Source: Bacteroidales bacterium
GTDB taxonomy: Bacteria; Bacteroidota; Bacteroidia; Bacteroidales; UBA4417
DNA: 14,665 nucleotides
Reading direction: 5' to 3'
Assembly (NCBI GenBank): GCA_025350385.1
Contig: JANXXZ010000331.1
Coordinates: 1 to 14,665 of the forward strand
Part shown: one piece after another, positions 1-6,058 of the stretch
Position numbering within the stretch: position 1 is the stretch's first letter
How the letters are laid out: every line of letters starts with the position of its first letter
Program-made: the position numbers and the translations under genes
Notes under the pieces: generated by a model
Database searches by the model: none
Told to the model about the DNA's origin: nothing
What the model saw: the letters and a program-made list of their open reading frames with translations, nothing else

Positions 1-292
1 GTTCAATGGCAATGTCAGGAGCAATTCCCTTAATATATTCCACTTCCGGCTTGCTCATCCTACCAAGGAACTGACGGGCATAGGCACTAAGGCTTTCCAC
101 ATACCTGCGTTGACCATCCGCATAAAGTGTGTCAAATGCCAGGGACGACTTTCCTGATCCTGACAATCCAGTGATGACGACAAGTTTATTCCGGGGAATG
201 GCGACAGTAAGGTTTTTAAGATTATTAACCCTGGCACCTTTGATGAGAATGAATTTTTTAGGATCAAGCTGGTCGATATCGTATGGAAGCAT
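1..292 (-). CDS. uvrA: UvrA excinuclease subunit A, N-terminal 97 residues (partial)
   Basis: UvrA is the damage-recognising ABC-type ATPase of nucleotide excision repair. It acts in the cytoplasm with UvrB and hands damaged DNA over for incision by UvrC. Only the N-terminus is visible; the gene continues beyond base 1. Residues 16-30 (LIKGARVNNLKNLTV) and the Walker A loop at 42-50 (GLSGSGKSS) are typical, followed by the family signature around 52-80 (AFDTLYADGQRRYVESLSAY, then ARQFLGRMSK). The ATG at 292 places these motifs at the usual distance from the N-terminus. No Shine-Dalgarno stands in front, as is common in Bacteroidota. It is transcribed away from the sigma factor gene. Many Bacteroidota carry two UvrA paralogues, and this fragment alone does not tell which one this is. 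Confidence 0.96.
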   Translation of the reverse strand, partial: MLPYDIDQLDPKKFILIKGARVNNLKNLTVAIPRNKLVVITGLSGSGKSSLAFDTLYADGQRRYVESLSAYARQFLGRMSKPEVEYIKGIAPDIAIE

Positions 293-376
293 TAGAATAG
301 ATTTGATATAAAGTACATTAAATGAATAGGTTATCGCATAATGACCTAGAGCTATATCAATTAATGTATAACGCTG

Positions 377-384
377 CAAATCTA
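377..384 (-). promoter_or_regulatory. Candidate uvrA promoter -7 box (TAGATTTG)
   Basis: On the minus strand this reads TAGATTTG, a perfect match to TAnnTTTG, the -7 element of Bacteroidota primary sigma promoters. It would give a leader of about 75-80 bases before the uvrA ATG. No convincing -33 TTTG is seen at the usual spacing, so this is a candidate only. Confidence 0.4.
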
Positions 385-585
385 CTCAATACCTGCTTGA
401 GTTTTGTTTTTACCGGTGGATATTCCTACTCATTTTTAATTATTGCATTCAAAATCGGTCGTTTTGAACAACATTAATAAAAAATGTCAAAAAATATTCA
501 CTTTTAACTATTACCTTTTCAATGATTTAGCTATAAACAATCAAACAAATTAAATATATTCTTAGAAGTTTAATAATAATTACTC

Positions 586-593
586 TATATTTG
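586..593 (+). promoter_or_regulatory. Sigma factor promoter -7 box (TATATTTG)
   Basis: TATATTTG is a perfect TAnnTTTG match. It predicts a transcript start near 599-601 and a leader of about 130 bases, clearly longer than those of most genes in this window. There is no obvious -33 element. Confidence 0.5.
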
Positions 594-631
594 CACAACG
601 TAACAGTTTCAAGAAATAATTAATCCAAACT

Positions 632-655
632 ATTTCCTGCATGGTGGCGGGAAAT
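632..655 (+). promoter_or_regulatory. Hairpin in the sigma factor leader
   Basis: Nine bases (ATTTCCTGC) pair with GCGGGAAAT across a six-base loop (ATGGTG), with one G-U pair. No T-run follows, so it is not an ordinary terminator. The loop begins with an ATG that opens a five-codon frame (MVAGN, stop at 656-658). It lies wholly inside the predicted leader and could affect translation or stability of the sigma mRNA. Confidence 0.5.
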
Positions 656-729
656 TAACAAATAGGAGGGCCCTTATCGACAGATTTCTACGCTTTTAGA
701 CTCAACCTTTACTAACTAATCCAGGAGCG

Positions 730-1317
730 ATGGAAGCCCCCTTTGTTAGCGATCAGGAGCTAATAAGCGATTATCTGTCCGGTAATCACAAAAGCCTCGA
801 GGTCCTTATTTGCCGTCATAAACAAAAAGTGTTTTCTTACATCCTTTTAGTTGTCAGGGATCGACATCTTGCTGATGACATTTTTCAGGATACCTTTATC
901 AAGGTTATTAATACCTTACGTTCAGGTACCTATAAGGAAGAGGGTAAATTTATTCAATGGGTCATGCGTATTGCGCATAACCTGGTTATCGATTTTTACC
1001 GCAAATCAAAACGGATTCCGGTTATTGATAATAATCCGGATGACGGGGATGTTTTTGACAATCTGCGTATTATCGATGATTCCATTGAGGACCGCATCAT
1101 TGTTGATCAGATTCATGAAGATGTACGAAGGCTTATCAATTACCTTCCCGACGAACAGCGCGAAGTGCTAATGATGAGGCACTATGCTGATATGAGTTTC
1201 AAAGATATAGCCGAACAAACCGATGTGAGCATCAATACAGCACTCGGCCGTATGCGTTACGCGCTGATCAATCTCCGGAAAATGATTGATCGCAAGGAAA
1301 TAATTCTTACAGTGTAG
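730..1317 (+). CDS. ECF-like sigma-70 family RNA polymerase sigma factor
   Basis: This protein would bind core RNA polymerase and direct it to a specific set of promoters. At 195 residues it has the two-domain size of extracytoplasmic-function sigma factors. Region 2 spans about 26-93, with the core-binding stretch DDIFQDTFIKV (49-59) and the promoter-melting part FIQWVMRIAHNLVIDFYRK (74-92). An acidic linker (97-120) follows. Region 4 lies at about 138-187, with LPDEQREVLMMRHYADMSF and the recognition helix SINTALGRMRYAL (167-179). The ATG at 730 is the only start giving the full region 2, and an in-frame stop lies upstream at 697-699. AGGAG sits only two bases before the ATG, too close to be a good ribosome site. 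No transmembrane anti-sigma gene follows, so control may act through the leader or the small next gene. Its regulon cannot be told from sequence. Confidence 0.93.
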   Translation: MEAPFVSDQELISDYLSGNHKSLEVLICRHKQKVFSYILLVVRDRHLADDIFQDTFIKVINTLRSGTYKEEGKFIQWVMRIAHNLVIDFYRKSKRIPVIDNNPDDGDVFDNLRIIDDSIEDRIIVDQIHEDVRRLINYLPDEQREVLMMRHYADMSFKDIAEQTDVSINTALGRMRYALINLRKMIDRKEIILTV

Positions 1318-1410
1318 AATCGGGAACTTCCAGAAAAAATTATTATTGGGTTGCAATATTGGATAATAAAATGTCGTTAATGTGGTATATTATAAACAAA
1401 TACCATGTTC

Positions 1411-1590
1411 ATGACAAAACCCGTTACTCTCGAAAATGTTCTCACCAAAAGCCAGGCAAACCGGGAAAAGCATAAGGAACTGTTTCAGGTACCTGAAGCA
1501 GATTCAATGAAAATGCTCATAAGGTATTCAATGGCTTTACAGGTGATAAAAACTGAATCATCAGGATCGTGTTACTTAATCCTGAATTAG
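1411..1590 (+). CDS. Small conserved-looking protein of unknown function (59 residues)
   Basis: I do not recognise this protein. It starts at either of two in-frame ATGs (1405 or 1411); the second gives 59 residues beginning MTKPVTLENVLTKSQ. It is rich in charged residues, looks helical, and has no signal peptide, membrane segment or metal motif. Codon use resembles the neighbouring genes. It lies 93 bases after the sigma factor stop, on the same strand, and ends just before a clear terminator at 1608-1633. It is therefore probably the last cistron of the sigma unit, since no good promoter is seen in front of it. A regulator of the sigma factor is possible from position alone, but nothing in the sequence proves that. 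A spurious frame remains possible. Confidence 0.55.
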   Translation: MTKPVTLENVLTKSQANREKHKELFQVPEADSMKMLIRYSMALQVIKTESSGSCYLILN

Positions 1591-1607
1591 TGTAAAAATA
1601 ACTCCAT

Positions 1608-1633
1608 AGCCCGCTATAAAGCGGGTTTTTTTT
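1608..1633 (+). terminator. Intrinsic terminator after the sigma factor unit
   Basis: CCCGCT (1610-1615) pairs with AGCGGG (1620-1625) around an ATAA loop, with two further weak pairs outside, and eight T follow directly. It separates the sigma unit from nth. Confidence 0.85.
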
Positions 1634-1672
1634 GTCCAGATTAATTTAGTACTTTTAAGCAAATCTATCCAC

Positions 1673-2353
1673 ATGTTTAACAGGCTTACAAAACCGGAGC
1701 GATTCCATAACTTTATAAATTACTTTCTGGAGAATATGCCGGAGGCAGAAACAGAATTACACTATGGGTCGCCTTATGAGTTACTTGTTGCTGTTATACT
1801 TTCAGCACAATGCACTGATAAAAGGGTTAATATGATAACTCCACCTTTCTTTGCTAAATTTCCTGATGCAGAAACACTGGCTGAGGCCGGACAGGAAGAA
1901 GTTTTCGGGTTGATAAAAAGCTGTTCATATCCGAACAATAAGACTAAAAACCTGATAGGAATGGCTAAAGGTTTAATTAGCGAATTCAACGGAATAATGC
2001 CATCTGATATTGATGAACTTCAAAAGTTACCTGGAGTTGGACGTAAAACAGCAAACGTTATTGCTTCCGTTGTTTATAATAAACCTGCAATGGCAGTGGA
2101 TACACATGTTTTCCGGGTCGCGGCCCGGATAGGTTTGTCAACAAATGCCAAAACCCCTTATGAAACAGAAATGCAACTTATTAAGTATATTCCTGAAAAT
2201 TTGATTCCCCGGGCCCATCATTGGCTAATACTGCATGGACGGCATGTTTGTCAGGCCCGGAAACCCGACTGCCCTGCCTGTGGCTTGAAGGATTTTTGTA
2301 AATACTATCAGGATAAGCAGCAAACCAATTATTTTTTTTCACCTACAACATAA
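1673..2353 (+). CDS. nth: Endonuclease III, DNA glycosylase/AP lyase
   Basis: Nth removes oxidised pyrimidines from DNA and nicks the abasic site, starting base excision repair in the cytoplasm. The 226-residue length is close to the family norm. The helix-hairpin-helix motif LPGVGRKTAN is at 119-128, with catalytic Lys125. The catalytic Asp143 lies in VDTHVFRVAARI. Four cysteines (193, 200, 203, 209) have the C-x6-C-x2-C-x5-C spacing of the [4Fe-4S] cluster. LSAQCTD (43-49) is also typical. The ATG at 1673 follows the sigma-unit terminator by about 40 bases. A near-match -7 box (TACTTTTA, 1650-1657) lies just upstream, suggesting its own promoter. The last dozen residues are a non-conserved tail. 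bcp and recA follow on the same strand. Confidence 0.97.
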   Translation: MFNRLTKPERFHNFINYFLENMPEAETELHYGSPYELLVAVILSAQCTDKRVNMITPPFFAKFPDAETLAEAGQEEVFGLIKSCSYPNNKTKNLIGMAKGLISEFNGIMPSDIDELQKLPGVGRKTANVIASVVYNKPAMAVDTHVFRVAARIGLSTNAKTPYETEMQLIKYIPENLIPRAHHWLILHGRHVCQARKPDCPACGLKDFCKYYQDKQQTNYFFSPTT

Positions 2354-2423
2354 ACCAAACTGGATTCTCCTTGTTTATTTATTATCACATTTTTTTAAAC
2401 AGTTTAAATAAATATTAAGTCAA

Positions 2424-2876
2424 ATGGCAACACTGCAAGTAGGAGATATAGCTCCGAAATTTGAAGGTACTGATCAGAACGGAAATTTCATAAACCTTGA
2501 CAGCCTGATAGGGAACAAGGTTGTTCTTTACTTTTACCCGAAGGATGATACCCCCGGATGTACAGCCGAAGCATGTGATCTGAGGGACAACTACGACCAC
2601 CTCATGGCCCAGGGTTATAAAGTAATCGGAGTAAGCCCCGATGATCTTAAATCGCATAAGAAATTTGCTGAAAAATTTGATCTTCCTTTCCCGTTACTGC
2701 CCGATCCTGATAAACATATTATTCAGTCTTACGGAGTATGGGGTCCAAAGAAATTTCTTGGGAAAAGCTACGATGGGGTTCTTCGTACAACATTTGTGAT
2801 TGCAGAAGATGGTACTATCAAAGAGATATTTACCAAGGTTGATACGAAAAACCATACAAAGCAGATTCTTTCTTAA
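2424..2876 (+). CDS. bcp: Thioredoxin-dependent thiol peroxidase (Bcp/PrxQ peroxiredoxin)
   Basis: This atypical two-cysteine peroxiredoxin reduces hydrogen peroxide and organic hydroperoxides using thioredoxin. The protein has 150 residues, the usual size. YPKDDTPGCTAEACDLRD (38-55) carries the peroxidatic Cys46 and the resolving Cys51, spaced C-x4-C as in the PrxQ/Bcp group. The catalytic Arg is likely Arg121 in LRTTFVIAEDG. There is no signal peptide, so it is cytoplasmic. It begins 70 bases after nth, with no terminator between them, so it may be partly co-transcribed with nth; no perfect -7 box is seen in the gap. A strong terminator lies behind it. Its place among nth, recA and uvrA fits a role in oxidative damage defence. 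Confidence 0.97.
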   Translation: MATLQVGDIAPKFEGTDQNGNFINLDSLIGNKVVLYFYPKDDTPGCTAEACDLRDNYDHLMAQGYKVIGVSPDDLKSHKKFAEKFDLPFPLLPDPDKHIIQSYGVWGPKKFLGKSYDGVLRTTFVIAEDGTIKEIFTKVDTKNHTKQILS

Positions 2877-2895
2877 TTTTACGAGCTGAAAATGT

Positions 2896-2922
2896 AATCC
2901 GGGAATTTCTTCTTCTCGGATT
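2896..2922 (+). repeat. Hairpin in the bcp 3' region
   Basis: A ten-pair stem (left arm 2896-2905, right arm 2913-2922, one G-U) encloses a seven-base loop. It lies 19 bases after the bcp stop and 20 bases before the true terminator. There is no T-run, so it may act as a 3' mRNA stabiliser rather than a terminator. Confidence 0.5.
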
Positions 2923-2942
2923 GTTGAAAAAAAAATGGAACT

Positions 2943-2967
2943 ATCCGGCTTTCAGCCGGATTTTTTT
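2943..2967 (+). terminator. Intrinsic terminator after bcp
   Basis: ATCCGGCT (2943-2950) pairs perfectly with AGCCGGAT (2954-2961) around a TTC loop, followed by a run of T to 2967. A second, T-less hairpin lies just upstream at 2896-2922. Confidence 0.92.
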
Positions 2968-2980
2968 GTCCCATTCTGCC

Positions 2981-2988
2981 TATATTTG
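2981..2988 (+). promoter_or_regulatory. recA promoter -7 box (TATATTTG)
   Basis: TATATTTG is a perfect TAnnTTTG match starting 13 bases after the bcp terminator T-run. Transcription should begin near 2993-2997, which leaves a leader of about 28 bases to the ATG at 3023 and favours that start. The palindrome GGAATTCC (2991-2998) sits at the predicted start point. Confidence 0.65.
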
Positions 2989-3022
2989 TCGGAATTCCTA
3001 AATGGTATTAATTTTTTACATT

Positions 3023-4021
3023 ATGAGCAGAGACGATAAAAACGATAAGCTTAGTGCACTGAAACTCACACTCGATAAGCTTGAGAAAACCTATGGTAAA
3101 GGCACAGTTATGAAATTGGGCGATCAGGCAATTGATGATACACCGGCAATTTCTACCGGTTCTATCGGGCTGAATGCTGCCCTTGGAGTCGGGGGATTGC
3201 CAAAAGGACGTGTTGTTGAGATTTATGGTCCAGAATCATCAGGAAAAACCACTCTGGCTCTTCATGTAATTGCTGAATCGCAGAAGACTGGCGGAATCGC
3301 AGCCTTTATCGATGCTGAGCATGCCTTTGACCGCACTTATGCCAAAAACCTTGGAGTTGATATTGAAAACTTGCTGATCTCACAACCTGACAATGGAGAA
3401 CAAGCCCTGGAGATCGCCGATAACCTTATCCGTTCAGGAGCTATTGATGTGCTGGTAATTGACTCAGTTGCCGCGCTCACTCCCAAAAGCGAAATTGAAG
3501 GTGAAATGGGCGATTCGAAAATGGGTTTGCAGGCAAGGCTGATGTCGCAGGCCTTAAGAAAACTAACTTCAACAATCAGTAAGACCGGCTGTTGCTGCAT
3601 TTTTATCAACCAGCTGCGCGAGAAAATTGGTGTTATGTTTGGCAATCCCGAAACCACTACTGGTGGGAACGCTCTTAAGTTCTATGCATCTGTACGGCTT
3701 GACATACGCAGGCAAACCCAAATCAAGGAAGGAGAAAATGCGATAGGAAATCATGTAAAGGTAAAAGTGGTCAAAAACAAGGTCGCCCCTCCATTCCGCT
3801 TTGCCGAATTCGATATCATTTATGGTGAAGGAATCTCCAAATACGGTGAAATTATTGACATAGGTGTCGATAAAAACATCATTAAGAAAAGTGGGTCCTG
3901 GTTCAGTTATGGTGAAACCAAGCTTGGACAGGGCAGGGATTCCCTTAAGAAACTGCTTGCCGATAATCCTGAACTCTGTGATGAAATTGAAGCACAGGTA
4001 ATTGAGGCATTGAAAGTGTAA
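3023..4021 (+). CDS. recA: RecA recombinase
   Basis: RecA forms filaments on single-stranded DNA, drives homologous pairing and strand exchange, and in many bacteria triggers SOS repressor self-cleavage. I start it at 3023 (MSRDDKNDKL), giving 332 residues. The in-frame ATG at 3002 would add seven hydrophobic residues and sit almost on the predicted transcript start. The N-terminal helix includes LDKLEKTYGKGTVMKLGD (17-34). Walker A is GPESSGKTT (69-77) and Walker B is VLVIDSVAAL (143-152). SQALRKLTSTISKT (175-188) and INQLREKIGVMFGNPETTTG (195-214) are family signatures, the latter leading into loop L2. The C-terminal DNA-binding domain follows from about 265. It is a single-gene unit flanked by terminators. 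No LexA-type box is recognisable. Confidence 0.98.
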   Translation: MSRDDKNDKLSALKLTLDKLEKTYGKGTVMKLGDQAIDDTPAISTGSIGLNAALGVGGLPKGRVVEIYGPESSGKTTLALHVIAESQKTGGIAAFIDAEHAFDRTYAKNLGVDIENLLISQPDNGEQALEIADNLIRSGAIDVLVIDSVAALTPKSEIEGEMGDSKMGLQARLMSQALRKLTSTISKTGCCCIFINQLREKIGVMFGNPETTTGGNALKFYASVRLDIRRQTQIKEGENAIGNHVKVKVVKNKVAPPFRFAEFDIIYGEGISKYGEIIDIGVDKNIIKKSGSWFSYGETKLGQGRDSLKKLLADNPELCDEIEAQVIEALKV

Positions 4022-4041
4022 GTACCCCGTAATTTTCGATC

Positions 4042-4086
4042 ATAAACTCCTTTCTTCAGGAAAAGAAGAAAGGAGTTTATATTTTT
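4042..4086 (+). terminator. Strong intrinsic terminator after recA
   Basis: A perfect 16-pair stem (4042-4057 with 4065-4080) encloses the loop AGGAAAA and is followed by ATTTTT. It begins 20 bases after the recA stop. The last base of the right arm and the T-run are also part of the -7 box of the next gene. Confidence 0.9.
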
Positions 4087-4087
4087 G
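4080..4087 (+). promoter_or_regulatory. TPR lipoprotein promoter -7 box (TATTTTTG)
   Basis: TATTTTTG is a perfect TAnnTTTG match lying in the T-tract of the recA terminator. It predicts a start near 4093-4095 and a leader of about 10-12 bases before the ATG at 4105. Confidence 0.55.
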
Positions 4088-4104
4088 CACTACAAATTTG
4101 TGAA

Positions 4105-5124
4105 ATGAAAAATAAATTTCTACTTACGATTCTCTTGGTAGTTGCGCTTGCTTTAGTTTCCTGCAAACAGAAAGATAGCAGGATTCCTGATTCCGGGAGC
4201 GGAAAAACAGATACTGAACTCTCAACGATCAATGAAAGTATCAATAAAAATGCAAACAATCCTACACTCTATATTCAGCGTGCTGAGTATTATTTAAAGA
4301 ATGAACAGCTAAACAATGCATTGGCCGATATCAACAAAGCAATTGGATTGAAGCCTGATAATCCCCGTCCTTATTTTACTCTTTCAAGTATTTTTGTTCT
4401 TATGGGCAAGCCGCAGCAGGCACTTGATGTCCTGAACAAAGTGATTTCCCTCGATGCAGCCAACAAGGATGCCTATCTCAAAAAGGCAAAGCTCTACCTC
4501 GTCATGAAAGACTATGAGAAATGTGCTGAAACGGTTCAGAAAGTCTTTGACCTTGATCCCCGTAATGCCGATGCATTTTATTTAAAGGGCGTTGTCCTGG
4601 ACGAAAATGGTGAAACAGCAAAAGCAATCGCTTCATTCCGGCAGACTGTCCAGAGTGACCCAAACCACTATGATGCTTTGATGCATCTCGGATATGCCAA
4701 TACTGATACCAAGCCACTTATGGCAATAGATTATTTTAACAGTGCTCTCAAGGTGAACCCGACCAGTCTCGAAACCATGTACAACCTCGGAATGTTGTAC
4801 CAGGAAAATGGCCATCCGGAAAAAGCTCTTGAAATTTATGGTTCAATGCTTAAACTCAATCCAACGAACAAACTTGCATTATATAATTCGGGATACGTGA
4901 ACCTCGTTTACATGCAGAAATATTCAGTAGGAGCTGATTTCTTCAGTAAAGCCATAGCATCAGATTCTACATATACTGAAGCCTGGTATAACAGGGGATA
5001 TTGTTATGAATTAGCTGGCGATCCTGCTAAAGCAAGGATTGATTATGAAAAAGTGCTGAAACTAAAAACAAATGATATCAAAGCCGCACAAGGATTGAAT
5101 CGTCTTGATAAAGCCCGCAGGTAG
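4105..5124 (+). CDS. TPR-repeat lipoprotein
   Basis: This 339-residue protein has a lipoprotein signal peptide: MKNK, a hydrophobic stretch (5-16), and the lipobox LVSC with the modified Cys20. After a short polar linker (21-45) come about eight tetratricopeptide repeats of 34 residues from about 53 to 325. Typical repeat ends are seen at ALADINKAIGLKPDN and ALEIYGSMLKLNPTN. TPR solenoids bind other proteins, so an envelope scaffold or assembly factor is likely, but the partner is unknown. Export should be through Sec with lipid attachment at the inner or outer membrane; KQKDS after the Cys gives no clear sorting signal. It has its own promoter overlapping the recA terminator. It ends 20 bases from the convergent stop of the feo operon. 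Confidence 0.9.
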   Translation: MKNKFLLTILLVVALALVSCKQKDSRIPDSGSGKTDTELSTINESINKNANNPTLYIQRAEYYLKNEQLNNALADINKAIGLKPDNPRPYFTLSSIFVLMGKPQQALDVLNKVISLDAANKDAYLKKAKLYLVMKDYEKCAETVQKVFDLDPRNADAFYLKGVVLDENGETAKAIASFRQTVQSDPNHYDALMHLGYANTDTKPLMAIDYFNSALKVNPTSLETMYNLGMLYQENGHPEKALEIYGSMLKLNPTNKLALYNSGYVNLVYMQKYSVGADFFSKAIASDSTYTEAWYNRGYCYELAGDPAKARIDYEKVLKLKTNDIKAAQGLNRLDKARR

Positions 5125-5144
5125 GAGGGATCCCACCTGAATAA

Positions 5145-5339
5145 TTACAATCCTTTAAGTTTCCTTGCTTCCAGGATATCTTTTTTCATTTTTACAGTAT
5201 CGCAACCACAACCTGGGCCACAACCGGGAAGGTTTTCCTCTTTCATGGGAAATAGTGCCTTATAGCAATAATAAAACACGTATCCGCTTGCCGCAGATAG
5301 TATTGTGTAGGTCAGAATTGGTTGAATCAGCTCATTCAT
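5145..5339 (-). CDS. FeoB-associated Cys-rich membrane protein
   Basis: This is a small 64-residue protein of the FeoB-associated Cys-rich type found next to feoB in Bacteroidota and Firmicutes. One membrane helix lies at about 7-30. It is followed by the Cys-rich motif GCGPGCGCD (39-47; Cys40, 44, 46) and a basic tail (MKKDILEARKLKGL). The cysteines probably bind iron or help hand ferrous iron to or from FeoB; this is inferred from the family's location, as no mechanism is shown by the sequence. I use the ATG at 5339 because the longer frame upstream overlaps the end of the metalloprotease gene. It starts 11 bases after that gene's stop and is the third gene of the feo operon. Confidence 0.88.
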   Translation of the reverse strand: MNELIQPILTYTILSAASGYVFYYCYKALFPMKEENLPGCGPGCGCDTVKMKKDILEARKLKGL

Positions 5340-5350
5340 TTTATAAGTTT

Positions 5351-6055
5351 TTATCCAAGGATACCATGAAAGGTTGGGAAGTAATTTATGACTGAATAAT
5401 AAGCCATCAGTAAGGAGAACAATACGAATACCAGTGCCCATACTACAGCTGGTATCCCGGTGAATTTCTGGAGGTTAGATGCGTCTCCTGCTTTTTTTGG
5501 CGTTTTGATGCTTATTACAAGCAATATAAATGAACTTAGCACCGCATCGGTCATAACAATAAGCGAATAGAACGCCGCTGTTATATATATGCTGTTTGGC
5601 TCATTAAAGTATATTAATAACAAATTAATCAGGGTAAATGTTCCGGCCCAGAACAATCCGTATGCATTCCGGATTGATAGAACCATTAATAAAAGCGCTA
5701 GGCTTACGAGAATAAACAGAATATGCAGGTAATATCCTTTTGATTGTAAATAGAGGAAAAAATATCCACACCCGGCAGATATCAAATAACCAGACAAGGC
5801 AATCAGTATCTGCAGGAATTTGTTTTTTGATTTGGTAACTGTATTCCCCGAAGTATCAGCAAACAAGTTTACGGCTATCAGTTCCCCACTGACTAAAAGC
5901 GTCATAAATGCATGTCCGCCTTCATGAACCATGGTATTTATGCTTCTGAAGTATTTACCCACTATCGGAATACGGGTAAGGAGAAGTGAAATAAACAGGA
6001 GAATGTAGAATATAAGAGCCCTGTTGTCGGTAAGTGAAGTGAGTAATTCGTGCAT
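5351..6055 (-). CDS. M50B-like intramembrane zinc metalloprotease
   Basis: The 234-residue protein has about six predicted membrane helices (roughly 12-27, 81-104, 108-128, 132-150, 155-184, 202-224). The zinc-binding motif HEGGH (44-48) lies in INTMVHEGGHAFMTLLVSG, right after the first helix. SGYLISAGCGY (88-98) matches the second conserved region. GDASNLQKFTGIPAVVWALV (190-209) matches the DA..L..TG.P..VW region I associate with M50B-like peptidases; Asp170 or Asp191 could be the third zinc ligand. Such proteins resemble site-2 proteases, which cut substrates inside the membrane, but the substrate is unknown. The ATG at 6055 follows the feoAB stop by three bases, so it is translated from the same mRNA. 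Its place between feoAB and the Cys-rich partner suggests a link with iron uptake, for example processing or turnover of a Feo component. Confidence 0.85.
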   Translation of the reverse strand: MHELLTSLTDNRALIFYILLFISLLLTRIPIVGKYFRSINTMVHEGGHAFMTLLVSGELIAVNLFADTSGNTVTKSKNKFLQILIALSGYLISAGCGYFFLYLQSKGYYLHILFILVSLALLLMVLSIRNAYGLFWAGTFTLINLLLIYFNEPNSIYITAAFYSLIVMTDAVLSSFILLVISIKTPKKAGDASNLQKFTGIPAVVWALVFVLFSLLMAYYSVINYFPTFHGILG

Positions 6056-6058
6056 CAG

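Larger units (their letters stand above)
293..729. other. Divergent intergenic region between uvrA and the sigma factor gene
   Basis: This 437-base AT-rich stretch has no convincing gene. It holds a candidate -7 box for uvrA (377-384, minus), a candidate -7 box for the sigma gene (586-593, plus), a hairpin with a five-codon mini-ORF (632-658) and an unattached AGGAGG at 664-669. Bases 420-580 are very AT-rich and show no clear structure. No tRNA or repeat is seen. Confidence 0.7.

Noticed and set aside
1340..1369. AT-rich inverted repeat TTATTAT/ATAATAA between the sigma gene and the small gene
   Set aside because: Weak pairing, a 16-base loop and AT-rich background make it poor as a terminator or operator.
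3002..3022. Longer recA start at 3002
   Set aside because: It adds a hydrophobic VLIFYI stretch not seen in RecA and lies nearly on the predicted transcript start; the ATG at 3023 fits the family.
5118..5139. Bidirectional terminator between the TPR gene and the feo operon
   Set aside because: The stem is interrupted and no T-run follows on either strand, so I did not list it as a terminator.
5340..5441. Longer form of the FeoB-associated protein
   Set aside because: It would overlap the 3' end of the metalloprotease gene, and the added residues do not fit the small-protein family.
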